Source: Syntrophobacteria bacterium (GTDB taxonomy: Bacteria; Desulfobacterota; DSWW01). From it: a DNA stretch of 26,041 bases. The position numbers and the translations under genes are program-made. Shown here in pieces: positions 8,346 to 15,937 of this stretch (position 1 is its first letter; every line of letters begins with the position of its first letter). Where the stretch lies: the NCBI GenBank assembly GCA_030145435.1, contig JAQYVQ010000120.1, positions 1 through 26,041 of the forward strand, in the 5' to 3' direction. Below the pieces are notes generated by a model. That model had not been told where the DNA came from, ran no database searches, and worked only from the letters and a program-made list of their open reading frames with translations.

Positions 8346-8903
8346 CTACGTGTTCCCGGAAGACGTTAGAAGCTGGATGTTCTGCTCCGCCAGAGAGGCC
8401 TTCCGCTCCTGGCCGAGCGAATCGTACAGGGCCTTTGCCTTTCGAAACCACTCCAGGGCGCTCTCCCGTTCCCGTTTCATGGCGTGGATGTATCCGATGT
8501 TGCTGTACTGGTCCGCCATGCCGCTCGATTCGTCTTGTTCTTCAAAGATGGCGAGTGCCTTCGAATAGCTCTCGAGGGCAGCCTGGTGATCCTCCTTGTC
8601 CCGGTACACGGAACCCACATTTCCCAACTGCCATGCCAGCCCCGTGGGATCCCCGAGGGACTCACACAAGCGGCCGGCCTCCTGAAATCGTTCGAGGGCC
8701 TCGTCACGTCTGTCCAAACCCACCAGGACGTGTCCCAGGTTGTTCAGGAAGACAGCCTGTCTCTTCTGATCGGGGGCCTCCCTGAGCAGGTCCAGGCCCG
8801 TGGAGAAGGCGTCGCAGGCACCCTGGAGATCCCTTTTTTCGATGCAAAGCCTGGCTGCATCGTTACAGGCATCGATCTCTTCGATTCGGTTCGGCCCCGC
8901 CAT
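8346..8903 (-). CDS. Tetratricopeptide-repeat protein
   Basis: A 185-aa protein of about four TPR helical hairpins, seen as repeated A/G-x-x-Y/L...A-x-x-x-Y/F-x-x-A patterns: FLNNLGHVLVGLDRRDEALE, LGNVGSVYRDKEDHQAALE and YSNIGYIHAMKRERESALE. TPRs are protein-binding scaffolds. It has no signal peptide. It begins 6 bases after the crotonase stop and its TAG abuts the start of DUF4037, which makes DUF4037 its likeliest partner. It could instead hold another pathway enzyme. Confidence 0.88.
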   Translation of the reverse strand: MAGPNRIEEIDACNDAARLCIEKRDLQGACDAFSTGLDLLREAPDQKRQAVFLNNLGHVLVGLDRRDEALERFQEAGRLCESLGDPTGLAWQLGNVGSVYRDKEDHQAALESYSKALAIFEEQDESSGMADQYSNIGYIHAMKRERESALEWFRKAKALYDSLGQERKASLAEQNIQLLTSSGNT

Positions 8904-8909
8904 TGGATT

Positions 8910-9701
8910 TCATTTCCCCTTGAATACAGGCTCGCGCTTCTCGAGGAAGGAGGAAAAACCCTCCATGAAGTCCTCGCTCTGTTTGCACACCTCGAGGACG
9001 TAGGACTCGTAGTCGAGTGCCTGGGGGAGGTCCCACTTGTTGAAATTCTGCAGGCCCCGTTTCGCAAAGGCGACCGGTATGGGCGCATTCTTGGCGATTC
9101 TCTCCGCAAAGTCGCGTGTTACCTGGGCGAGTTCTTCATGCGGCACGAGCTTGTTCACCATCCCGATCTTCAGCGCCTCTTCCGCACCGACGACCTCCCC
9201 GGAGAAGATCAGCTCGGCCGCCTTTGCATATCCCACGAGGCGTGGCAGAAAGTAGATGCCGCCCCAGTCAGGGTGAACGCCTCGTCGCACGAAGACCTGA
9301 CCGAAGCGTGCCTTCTCGCTTGCAATTCGGATGTCGCAGGCCAGGGCAAGGTTGCAGCCTCCACCTGCAGCAACGCCGTTCACAGAGGCAATCACCGGCT
9401 TTTCCATTGAGTTGATGGTAAGAGCCGCCTTGCACATGGCGTGACGTTCGCTGGACACCGTTGTTTCGAGGGCCTTGGTCGTCCCGGAGACGAATTCGTT
9501 CACGTCGCCTCCCACACAGAACGCCTTGCCGGCGCCCGTGATGACCACGACCCTTACCTCCCGGTCCCCCGCGACGTCATCGATGACCTCGACGATCTCC
9601 TGCCGCATGCGTCCGGCAAAGGCATTGTACTTTTCCGGGCGATTCAGCGTAACCGTGGCCACTCCGTCCTTCTTTTCGAGCAAAATGTATTCCCAGCTCA
9701 T
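8910..9701 (-). CDS. Enoyl-CoA hydratase/isomerase (crotonase superfamily, PaaG-like)
   Basis: 263 aa, the normal crotonase length. It has TLNRPEKYNAF at the N-terminus, the CoA/oxyanion residues AFCVGGDVNEF and NGVAAGGGCNLALACD, and FGQVFVRRGVHPDWGG. In hydratases of the ECH1 type a catalytic Glu follows FGQP; here that position is not Glu (VF), whereas the second Glu (in KAAELIFSG) is kept and an Asp occurs in HPDWGG, as in PaaG-like isomerases. It may therefore isomerise or hydrate a branched or unsaturated acyl-CoA. Its ATG overlaps the stop of the flavoprotein gene by four bases (ATGA), showing translational coupling. Confidence 0.9.
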   Translation of the reverse strand: MSWEYILLEKKDGVATVTLNRPEKYNAFAGRMRQEIVEVIDDVAGDREVRVVVITGAGKAFCVGGDVNEFVSGTTKALETTVSSERHAMCKAALTINSMEKPVIASVNGVAAGGGCNLALACDIRIASEKARFGQVFVRRGVHPDWGGIYFLPRLVGYAKAAELIFSGEVVGAEEALKIGMVNKLVPHEELAQVTRDFAERIAKNAPIPVAFAKRGLQNFNKWDLPQALDYESYVLEVCKQSEDFMEGFSSFLEKREPVFKGK

Positions 9702-10708
9702 CCTTCCCCTCCTCCGAAGAAGTTCCCCAATCGCTTGGACAGCTCTTCTGCTTCTCCGACCAGCTCGAAGAAAACCTCACTCAGGCTTTCGATCCTCTTC
9801 ACGACCCCGACGCTCTGTCCGCACGGCATGGTCGCGTTTTCCCTGTTTCCGCCCTCTGTTACATACGTGGAGTCGCCCGATTTGCCCAGGAACTCGTCCG
9901 CCTCGGCCTCTCCCATTTTCTCCAACTGTTCGGTCATCTTGTTTCTCAGGACCCGTATGGGCATCTCCTTCTTACCGAGGATGAAGGTCTCATCGCTGGA
10001 AGCGGAACAGACCCTTTCCTTGAAGAAGGTCGGCACCGCGCATTCCTGGGTAGCGAGAAAACGGGTGCCCATCTCGACGCCTTCTGCACCGAGCGCAAAG
10101 GCCGCCACCAGTCCTCGGGCATCCCCGATGCCACCTGCCGCGACCACGGGGATGTCCAGGGCATCCACGATCTGTGGGACCATACACAAGGTGGAGACGT
10201 CATTCCGGCCTATATGGCCCCCTGCCTCGAAGCCCGTAACAACGACCGCGTCGACGCCGGCGGCCTGGGCCTTCCTTGCCATGCTCTCATTGGAAACCTT
10301 GTGAACGACGCGCAGACCTGCCTCCCGGACGCGCTCCATCATCTTTGCCGGGTTCCCTGCAGAGGTGGTGATGGTTTTCACGCCCATTTCTATCGAGATT
10401 TCCAGAGCGTCGAATGCATTCGGCCTGTAGATCGGTATGTTCACGCCAACCGGTCGATCCGTAAGCTCCCGGGCACGTTTCAACTCGGCCCGGAGCTTGT
10501 CGTTGGAGAGCCCGGAGGCTGCAATCTGCCCGAAGCCGCCGCAGTTCGATACGGCCGCAGCCATCTCGCCGAGGGTAATCATGCGCATGGCGCCCTGAAT
10601 GATCGGATAGGAAGAACCAAGGATCTTCGTGATCCGGTTGTGCCGGCTCCCGCCAGGACCATGGGTTGAAAAGGCGCCCTTAGCTTGAAGGTCTGTTTGT
10701 CCGCTCAT
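9698..10708 (-). CDS. Nitronate monooxygenase/2-nitropropane dioxygenase-like FMN protein
   Basis: A 336-aa TIM-barrel flavoprotein. It has PIIQGAMRMITLGEMAAAVS at the N-terminus, FEAGGHIGRNDVST (the family's GGHxGR), and the phosphate-binding AAGGIGDARGLVAAFALGAEGVEMGTRF. In known families these features occur in nitronate monooxygenase and in the enoyl-ACP reductase FabK. With no nitro chemistry nearby, oxidation or reduction of an acyl-CoA intermediate is plausible but unproven. The start at 10708 has GGGAGG six bases upstream and overlaps the ligase stop (ATGA); the stop overlaps the crotonase start the same way. The three genes form a tightly coupled block. Confidence 0.88.
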   Translation of the reverse strand: MSGQTDLQAKGAFSTHGPGGSRHNRITKILGSSYPIIQGAMRMITLGEMAAAVSNCGGFGQIAASGLSNDKLRAELKRARELTDRPVGVNIPIYRPNAFDALEISIEMGVKTITTSAGNPAKMMERVREAGLRVVHKVSNESMARKAQAAGVDAVVVTGFEAGGHIGRNDVSTLCMVPQIVDALDIPVVAAGGIGDARGLVAAFALGAEGVEMGTRFLATQECAVPTFFKERVCSASSDETFILGKKEMPIRVLRNKMTEQLEKMGEAEADEFLGKSGDSTYVTEGGNRENATMPCGQSVGVVKRIESLSEVFFELVGEAEELSKRLGNFFGGGEG

Positions 10709-12318
10709 ATTGCCTCCCGTGTTGCTTCTTTCTGAGTGGACTTGTCGGTCCTTTGCGCGAGGTATTTCTCCTTGAGCTCGGACTTCTTGATCTTCATCGT
10801 TGTGGTGAGGGGCAGGTCGTCCAGGAACCGGAGCTGCCTCGGATGCTTGAACCGGGCCAGCTTGCCTTCCAGGTACTCGTTGATCTCCTCCAGGGTAAGG
10901 GTCTCTCCCTCGACGGCCACGACGAACACCAGCCCGGTCTCCCCCCATTTTTCGTCCGGAACCCCGATGATCGCTACGTTGGAGATCTTCGGGTGGCCGG
11001 CCAGAATCTTTTCCGCCTCTGCGGGATAGACATTCTCTCCCCCGGTGCGATACATGTCCTTCGCCCGGTCCACGATGTAGAAATAGCCCTCCTCATCCAT
11101 GTATCCAAGGTCCCCGGTGTGGAGATTCCCGTCCACGATCGTTTCCGCTGTTTTCTCGGGGAGGTTCCAGTACCCACTCATGACCGTTGGGCCCTTGGCC
11201 ATGATTTCTCCGATGTCCCCCGGAGGGGCTTTCTCGCCGTCCGGGCCTGCGATCCAGACGTCCGTAAAGAACCCCGGCTTGCCGATAGAGCCCACCTTGC
11301 GCTCCACGTCCTCCGCCGGCATCATCATCATCAGCGAGTTCTCTGTCTGCCCCAGGCCCTGCCGCATTTGAAGGCCCCGCTTTCCCAGTTCCTCGAACAG
11401 GCTCGGAGGGGTCCTCTCCCCGCCGCCGAAGACGCAACGAACACTGCTCGTATCGATCTCGTCCAACTTGCCCGTCTCGAGGATCATCCGCCACATTGTC
11501 GTCAGGGCCAGGACGACCGTGCCCCGGTACCGCTCGATGTCCTGCGCAAACTCGGCCGGGTCGAATCCACGGCGCATGACCATCGTCATTCCGGCGCACA
11601 AGGTCGGTGTGGCTACGATGAAGAGCCCCCCGGAGTGGAACAGGGGCATCTGGGCCACGAAGACATCGTCCGGCCGGGCCTCTGTGTAGAACGCCACCTG
11701 AAAGTTCTTGAAATAGGTCTGCTTGTGGGTGAGCACGGCCCCCTTCGGGTTGCCCGTCACCCCTGAGGTGTACACAATGGCCAGGGGATCGTCGAATTCC
11801 ACCGGCCTCTCAGGGATCGGTTCGCCGCTGGGCTGATCGTTCCGCAATGCATGATAGTCTGCGGCCCAGGGTGGACACTCCGTCCCTTCGGACCCGTCCG
11901 CAGAAGGGGCGCCGCCCCTCATGAAAATGAACTTGTCCGCCTCGACCTTGAGCCGGCTGCGAATCTCATCGATGTTGTCCACAAAGGCGTCATGGAACAC
12001 CACCATCCGGGCGGAGGAGTCATTCAGTTGATACTCCAGCTCCCGGCCCACGAGCCGAAAGTTCAGCGGCACGAGAGTCGCTCCCAGCTTGGCGCAGGCA
12101 AAATAGACCTCCAGGAACTCTACGCAGTTCAACAGCACGACCGATACACGATCGCCGTTGCGTATGCCCCGCTTGCGCAACAAATGAGCCGCACGGTTCG
12201 CCCCTTCATTCAGTGCCCCGTACGTGACCGGTTCGTCCTCGAAAATGATTGCGGCCTTGTCGGGCGACATCTCCGCCCGCTTCCGCACGATGTAGCCCAC
12301 ATCCCACTTTAGCGACAT
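10705..12318 (-). CDS. AMP-dependent acyl-CoA ligase (copy 1)
   Basis: A 537-aa ANL-superfamily adenylate-forming enzyme that would convert a carboxylic acid, ATP and CoA to acyl-CoA. Motifs in order: the AMP-binding P-loop YTSGVTGNPKGAVLTH at 183-198, MPLFHSGGLF, GQTENS near 320, HTGDLGYMDEEGYFYIVDRAKD near 405-430, and the C-terminal hinge lysine in TTTMKIKKSEL. There are no membrane segments. It lies 15 bases after the FKBP gene and overlaps the flavoprotein start. The truncated ligase at the right edge is a very close paralogue, with about four residues in five identical by eye. In fumarate-addition pathways such an enzyme (AssF-like) activates the alkylsuccinate; a medium- or long-chain fatty acid is the alternative. 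Confidence 0.94.
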   Translation of the reverse strand: MSLKWDVGYIVRKRAEMSPDKAAIIFEDEPVTYGALNEGANRAAHLLRKRGIRNGDRVSVVLLNCVEFLEVYFACAKLGATLVPLNFRLVGRELEYQLNDSSARMVVFHDAFVDNIDEIRSRLKVEADKFIFMRGGAPSADGSEGTECPPWAADYHALRNDQPSGEPIPERPVEFDDPLAIVYTSGVTGNPKGAVLTHKQTYFKNFQVAFYTEARPDDVFVAQMPLFHSGGLFIVATPTLCAGMTMVMRRGFDPAEFAQDIERYRGTVVLALTTMWRMILETGKLDEIDTSSVRCVFGGGERTPPSLFEELGKRGLQMRQGLGQTENSLMMMMPAEDVERKVGSIGKPGFFTDVWIAGPDGEKAPPGDIGEIMAKGPTVMSGYWNLPEKTAETIVDGNLHTGDLGYMDEEGYFYIVDRAKDMYRTGGENVYPAEAEKILAGHPKISNVAIIGVPDEKWGETGLVFVVAVEGETLTLEEINEYLEGKLARFKHPRQLRFLDDLPLTTTMKIKKSELKEKYLAQRTDKSTQKEATREAI

Positions 12319-12333
12319 TCTCCCAGACTCCTT

Positions 12334-12867
12334 TCATCCATCCCTGTCGTCTTGCTCGGCGATAGCCGGCGTGAACAGCGTCTGGACCTCCACAATATGG
12401 ACTTCATACTCGAGTTGCTTGCCCGCCCAGGGGTGGTTCCGATCGAGGTACACCCAGTCTCCGAGATACCCCATGATCGTGAAGAGCTCGCTTTCCCCGT
12501 CCGCGTTCAGTCGCCTGTACCGGGTCCCCACGACGCAGTCCTCGGAGGGCAGCTGGCTCAAGGGGATTCGGATCACGAGATCCTTGTTGCGCTCCCCGTA
12601 ACCCCGGTCCGCGGGAACGACGATTGTCTTCGACTGGGCTGCCTCGAGACCCGCGATGCCTTCCTCGAGGCCAGGCGGAAGATCGCCCTCCCCGAAAACG
12701 AACTTGAAAGGCGTTTTCGCATACATGTCATCCAGGACGTCCTGCTCTTCGTCCCGGACGATAAAATTCAACGTGACGACCGTATTCTCCCCGACCACCC
12801 GTCCTTCGCCGGTCCCCTCTGGGAGCGGTGGTTTCGTCTTCGGTGTTTTCGCTGTCTCGTTCGTCAT
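12334..12867 (-). CDS. FKBP-type peptidyl-prolyl isomerase, SlyD-like
   Basis: 177 aa. The FKBP core begins near residue 28 (VVTLNFIVRDEE), with PFKFVFGEGDLPPGLEEGIAG, VPADRGYGE as the flap, and DRNHPWAGKQLEYEVHIVEV at the end. This is the order seen in SlyD proteins: an FKBP domain with an IF/chaperone insert. There is no histidine-rich nickel-binding tail. The first 25 residues are a Pro/Lys/Thr-rich linker. It is 9 bases after the VWA gene and 15 before the ligase, and may act as a folding helper for a pathway enzyme. Confidence 0.9.
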   Translation of the reverse strand: MTNETAKTPKTKPPLPEGTGEGRVVGENTVVTLNFIVRDEEQDVLDDMYAKTPFKFVFGEGDLPPGLEEGIAGLEAAQSKTIVVPADRGYGERNKDLVIRIPLSQLPSEDCVVGTRYRRLNADGESELFTIMGYLGDWVYLDRNHPWAGKQLEYEVHIVEVQTLFTPAIAEQDDRDG

Positions 12868-12876
12868 GTGCTTCCT

Positions 12877-14595
12877 TTAGCTCTGGATGTCAGGTGGCAA
12901 AATGACCCTCTCCTCGCTTAGGCCGTGGCGGGCCGTCCCTTCTCCATAAAGATGCGGTTTGTTTCCGTAGAGAAACGTGTGTCTGAGAAGCCTCTCGATG
13001 GCCCGAGGCAGCTGCCCGTAGTGGTCCACGAATTGTATGGATCTGCCGTACTGACGGACCATGGCGTGACGGTCCTTGTAAGCGCATCCCAGGGTAACGA
13101 GATGAATCTTCTGCTTTCGGCAGTACTCGATTCCATAGCGCACATCACATCCAAGGTTGGACTCCCCATCGGTTACGTGAATCAGGAGGTTCCTCTTGCG
13201 CCCCTTGGGCATGAAGTAGGCGACGGCGATGATGGCCTGTCCCGACGCCGTCTGGCCGCTGGGTGGAACGGAAAGGAGCTGCCTGTCCCGGATCAACCGG
13301 GAGATCATGCAAACCCCGTCCACCTCGAAGTATGCGTAGGCCTGGAAGTGGTTTCGGGATCCGATGAGGGCCTTGTGGAGATTTCCAACCGTGTTCTCCA
13401 CCATTCGCCACTTGTTGCCCCGCATGGAACCGCTCGCATCCATCAGCAACGTGACATTCCAGTCCAGTTCCGGGAGCTTCTCCTTCTGGTGGAAGCAGCG
13501 GCCGGAAACCGGGGCCCTGTAGAGGCGCCTTCGATCCACCTTCCCGCTCAGGAGGCCGCGATTCACGACGGTCTTCCGAGTCGCGTAGTTGAGGAAGAGC
13601 GACTTCAGTCTTGCGACCAGGTGAGGGTCGACCACAGGACGTGACGGGATGCTGAAATCCCAGCGGGAGGTGGGCACAACATCGTCGTTGTCATGGCCGA
13701 CCACGGACTGGATGATAGGCGTTATGTCCGGGGAGTCGAGCGCCAGTTGCAGTTCGATCTGGTGCATCACATAGGCAGAAAGGGGCCTCTTCACCGTTGT
13801 TGTTTTCCTGGTTTGGGCATCGGGCGCCTTCTTCTCAGCAAGAGAGGGATACCACTTGAGGGTCTTGTCGATCGTCGCCAAGGAAGATACGGAGTCCTTG
13901 ATCGCCTCCCAGGTGTCGAGGTAGACCTCCGCCCGCTTCTTGCATCGTTCCGTTACCCCCTTCTCCATGTCTCCGATCTCTCGCAACCGGCCCGTCAGGG
14001 CCTCCAGCGCATGAAGCGAGTTCTCGTAGGCCGGGACCGGTTCGTGGTCTCCGTTGCCTCCCCAGGCAGCGGTCCACCACAGGTAAACCAGTGCATCCAG
14101 GGAAAGAGATGACGGGTTGAACCCTGCCCTGGTTTCCGCAAAGGCCTCTTTTCGTACCGTGGGCGTGTAGAGCCCGAAAACAGTTTTGTCCGCCACCAGA
14201 TCGACGTAGATGTCTTCCGCTACGCTGACGATCTTCTGGAGCCGTACGTTGGCCAATCCTCCGAGTGTACGGATCGTCGGCTCAAGAAGCTTCCAAACGT
14301 GGTCGCTCCACTCCGTTCGATGGAGGGCTTCGTGGGTGACCAGGCCTACCAGATGGTCTATCTTCTCGGACGGGATCGGGTACTGGCCCATGAGCATCGC
14401 GGGCTCGATAATGATGGCCGTGCCTCCTCCCCGTGACATGCCCGTGTACTCGATTCTTCCTACGTTCGGCCCCAGGTGCCCAGCCACCTTCCGCATGGCC
14501 CGTAAAACGTTGGCCAGCTCGACGGATTCGAAGCCCGATCGATTCAGTCTCCAGTAATCCGAGATTCCGTACTCCTGTCCGTCATTCGATTTCAT
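12877..14595 (-). CDS. VWA-domain protein with HExxH metallopeptidase-like motif (VWA copy 2)
   Basis: 572 aa from the chosen start at 14595, which has AGGGAG upstream; an ATG at 14613 is in frame but lacks a ribosome site and overlaps MeaB further. The N-terminal half has a full HEALH (residues 88-92) followed by SVAEDIYVD (124-132), the arrangement I associate with the DUF2201-type putative metallopeptidase region. The C-terminal VWA domain has DASGS at 386-390 and TDGESN at 475-480, a complete metal-ion adhesion site. The paralogue at 1455-3161 has lost the second His. No MoxR gene is adjacent; the two MoxR proteins of the window are candidate partners. Position right after meaB suggests maintenance of the mutase or of the glycyl radical enzyme. 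That role is inference. Confidence 0.85.
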   Translation of the reverse strand: MKSNDGQEYGISDYWRLNRSGFESVELANVLRAMRKVAGHLGPNVGRIEYTGMSRGGGTAIIIEPAMLMGQYPIPSEKIDHLVGLVTHEALHRTEWSDHVWKLLEPTIRTLGGLANVRLQKIVSVAEDIYVDLVADKTVFGLYTPTVRKEAFAETRAGFNPSSLSLDALVYLWWTAAWGGNGDHEPVPAYENSLHALEALTGRLREIGDMEKGVTERCKKRAEVYLDTWEAIKDSVSSLATIDKTLKWYPSLAEKKAPDAQTRKTTTVKRPLSAYVMHQIELQLALDSPDITPIIQSVVGHDNDDVVPTSRWDFSIPSRPVVDPHLVARLKSLFLNYATRKTVVNRGLLSGKVDRRRLYRAPVSGRCFHQKEKLPELDWNVTLLMDASGSMRGNKWRMVENTVGNLHKALIGSRNHFQAYAYFEVDGVCMISRLIRDRQLLSVPPSGQTASGQAIIAVAYFMPKGRKRNLLIHVTDGESNLGCDVRYGIEYCRKQKIHLVTLGCAYKDRHAMVRQYGRSIQFVDHYGQLPRAIERLLRHTFLYGNKPHLYGEGTARHGLSEERVILPPDIQS

Positions 14596-14602
14596 AGGCT
14601 CC

Positions 14603-15553
14603 CTATCCCTCATGCTTCAGTGTGCCGAGCATGTCCTCGGCCACGGAGTACGGATCCCGTTCTCCGTCGATGATCCGGTTCACTGCAGCCTGGAGTGCTC
14701 CGTTTCCTGCCCACTGAGAACGGATATGATGGAAGAGTTCTTGTTCCATCAGGGTCAGTACTTCTTCCATGATTCGTGTTGCATCGTCGCGGGACGGTCT
14801 CTCCTTGTCTTCCTTGAGCTGGACGAGCATGCTTACGAGAGACTCGATTCCTTCCCCGGTGACGGCCGAGGTCTTCAGCACGGGAGGCGCAGCTTCCTCC
14901 CCTTCCTGGGAAAGTTCGAGCATGGCCTGAATGTCGGACACCACTTCGTCCGCACCATCCCGGTCCGCCTTGTTCACCACGAAGAGGTCCGCGATTTCCA
15001 TGATGCCCGCCTTGAGGGTCTGGATCCCGTCTCCCAGCCCCGGCACGGAGACCACCAGGACGACATCGGCCGCCCTGACCACCTCGATCTCATCCTGTCC
15101 CACGCCTACCGTTTCGATCAGCACGATGTCCTTGCCGAAGGCGTCCATGATGCGGATTACGTCCCGGGCCCCCTGACAAAGCCCGCCCAGCGTGCCGCGG
15201 GTCGCCATGGAGCGGATAAAGATCCCTTCGATTGTGGCGATGTCCTGCATCCGAAGACGATCGCCGAGCAGGGCCCCGCCCGAAAAGGGGCTCGAGGGGT
15301 CGACGGCGATGATTCCCACCTGGTAGCCTCTTGTCACGAGGCCGTGCGCAATCTTGTTGGTCAAGGTACTCTTTCCAGCCCCAGGAGCACCGGTGATTCC
15401 AAATACAAGGGTCGCCCCGGTATCGGGGTAGATCACCTTCATCGCATCTTTCCAGCCCGAATCCCTGTTCTCGATTCGAGTGATCATCTTTGCAAGGGCC
15501 CTCACGTTGCCTTTCTTGACACCCGCTACGAGATCTTCCCAGGGTACGGCCAT
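14603..15553 (-). CDS. meaB: MeaB/ArgK-type G3E GTPase, acyl-CoA mutase chaperone
   Basis: 316 aa from the chosen start. The GTPase Walker A reads GITGAPGAGKSTL, then VDPSSPFSGGALLGDRLRM with the switch residues, FIRSMATRGTLGG, IETVGVGQDE and the guanine-specificity motif NKAD. MeaB loads adenosylcobalamin into B12-dependent acyl-CoA mutases and protects the radical; the mutase is encoded at 18964-21306. The start at 15553 is preferred because MAVPWEDLVAGVKKGNVRALAKMI aligns with ArgK-type N-termini and GAGGG lies upstream. An in-frame ATG at 15664 would add 37 atypical residues and begin only about 17 bases from the predicted transcript start. It is the first gene downstream of the 15.70-kb sigma-54 promoter. 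Confidence 0.93.
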   Translation of the reverse strand: MAVPWEDLVAGVKKGNVRALAKMITRIENRDSGWKDAMKVIYPDTGATLVFGITGAPGAGKSTLTNKIAHGLVTRGYQVGIIAVDPSSPFSGGALLGDRLRMQDIATIEGIFIRSMATRGTLGGLCQGARDVIRIMDAFGKDIVLIETVGVGQDEIEVVRAADVVLVVSVPGLGDGIQTLKAGIMEIADLFVVNKADRDGADEVVSDIQAMLELSQEGEEAAPPVLKTSAVTGEGIESLVSMLVQLKEDKERPSRDDATRIMEEVLTLMEQELFHHIRSQWAGNGALQAAVNRIIDGERDPYSVAEDMLGTLKHEG

Positions 15554-15692
15554 TTCTTTGTATGCCCTCAGAGTGTGTCTATGAACGGCTCTCTGCCACG
15601 TTCCGCCTGTCCTCTCGCGATTAACCTCAGCCACGAGACTGAAGGTCAGGACCTTCGCGCGCATATCCAGCCCAAAGTCATGGCGAAAAAAG

Positions 15693-15708
15693 GCAAAAAG
15701 GGTGCCAG
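15693..15708 (-). promoter_or_regulatory. Sigma-54 (-24/-12) promoter of the long minus-strand operon
   Basis: On the minus strand, from 15707 to 15693, the sequence is TGGCAC-CCTTT-TTGC, a full match to the -24 GG/-12 GC consensus with correct spacing. It is followed by CTTTTTT like the promoter at 18877. The predicted transcript start is near 15681, ahead of meaB. An AT-rich tract lies just upstream (about 15713-15750), as expected for bending. The 15665-15937 gap holds this promoter and upstream sites and no gene that I can support. Confidence 0.85.
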
Positions 15709-15896
15709 GACGAGAGAAATATATCTAAGCATTGGTTTTTGTTAATGAAAAGCAGAAAGGAAGGAGATGATCTTCAGGGAAAGTTATAACGCTGGTGGGA
15801 CACTTATGCCACAATATCAGCCTAGCAAGGAACGTAAACGCCTGTATTCATGGTGTGACAGTGACAAGGGACAGGGATGGCTCTGTGGAGCCTATT

Positions 15897-15904
15897 ATGG
15901 GTCA
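15897..15904 (-). promoter_or_regulatory. Candidate activator site TGACCCAT
   Basis: An 8-base match to the half-site found twice upstream of the other sigma-54 promoter (18680-18687 and 18710-18717). It lies about 195 bases upstream of the -24 element, the same distance as the distal half-site there. TGTGACA-type sequences occur nearby (15854-15866 and 15907-15913). A partner half-site at the equivalent proximal place is not convincing. Confidence 0.4.
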
Positions 15905-15937
15905 TCTGTGACACGTAATTGTGGGGAGGGCTCAGGG

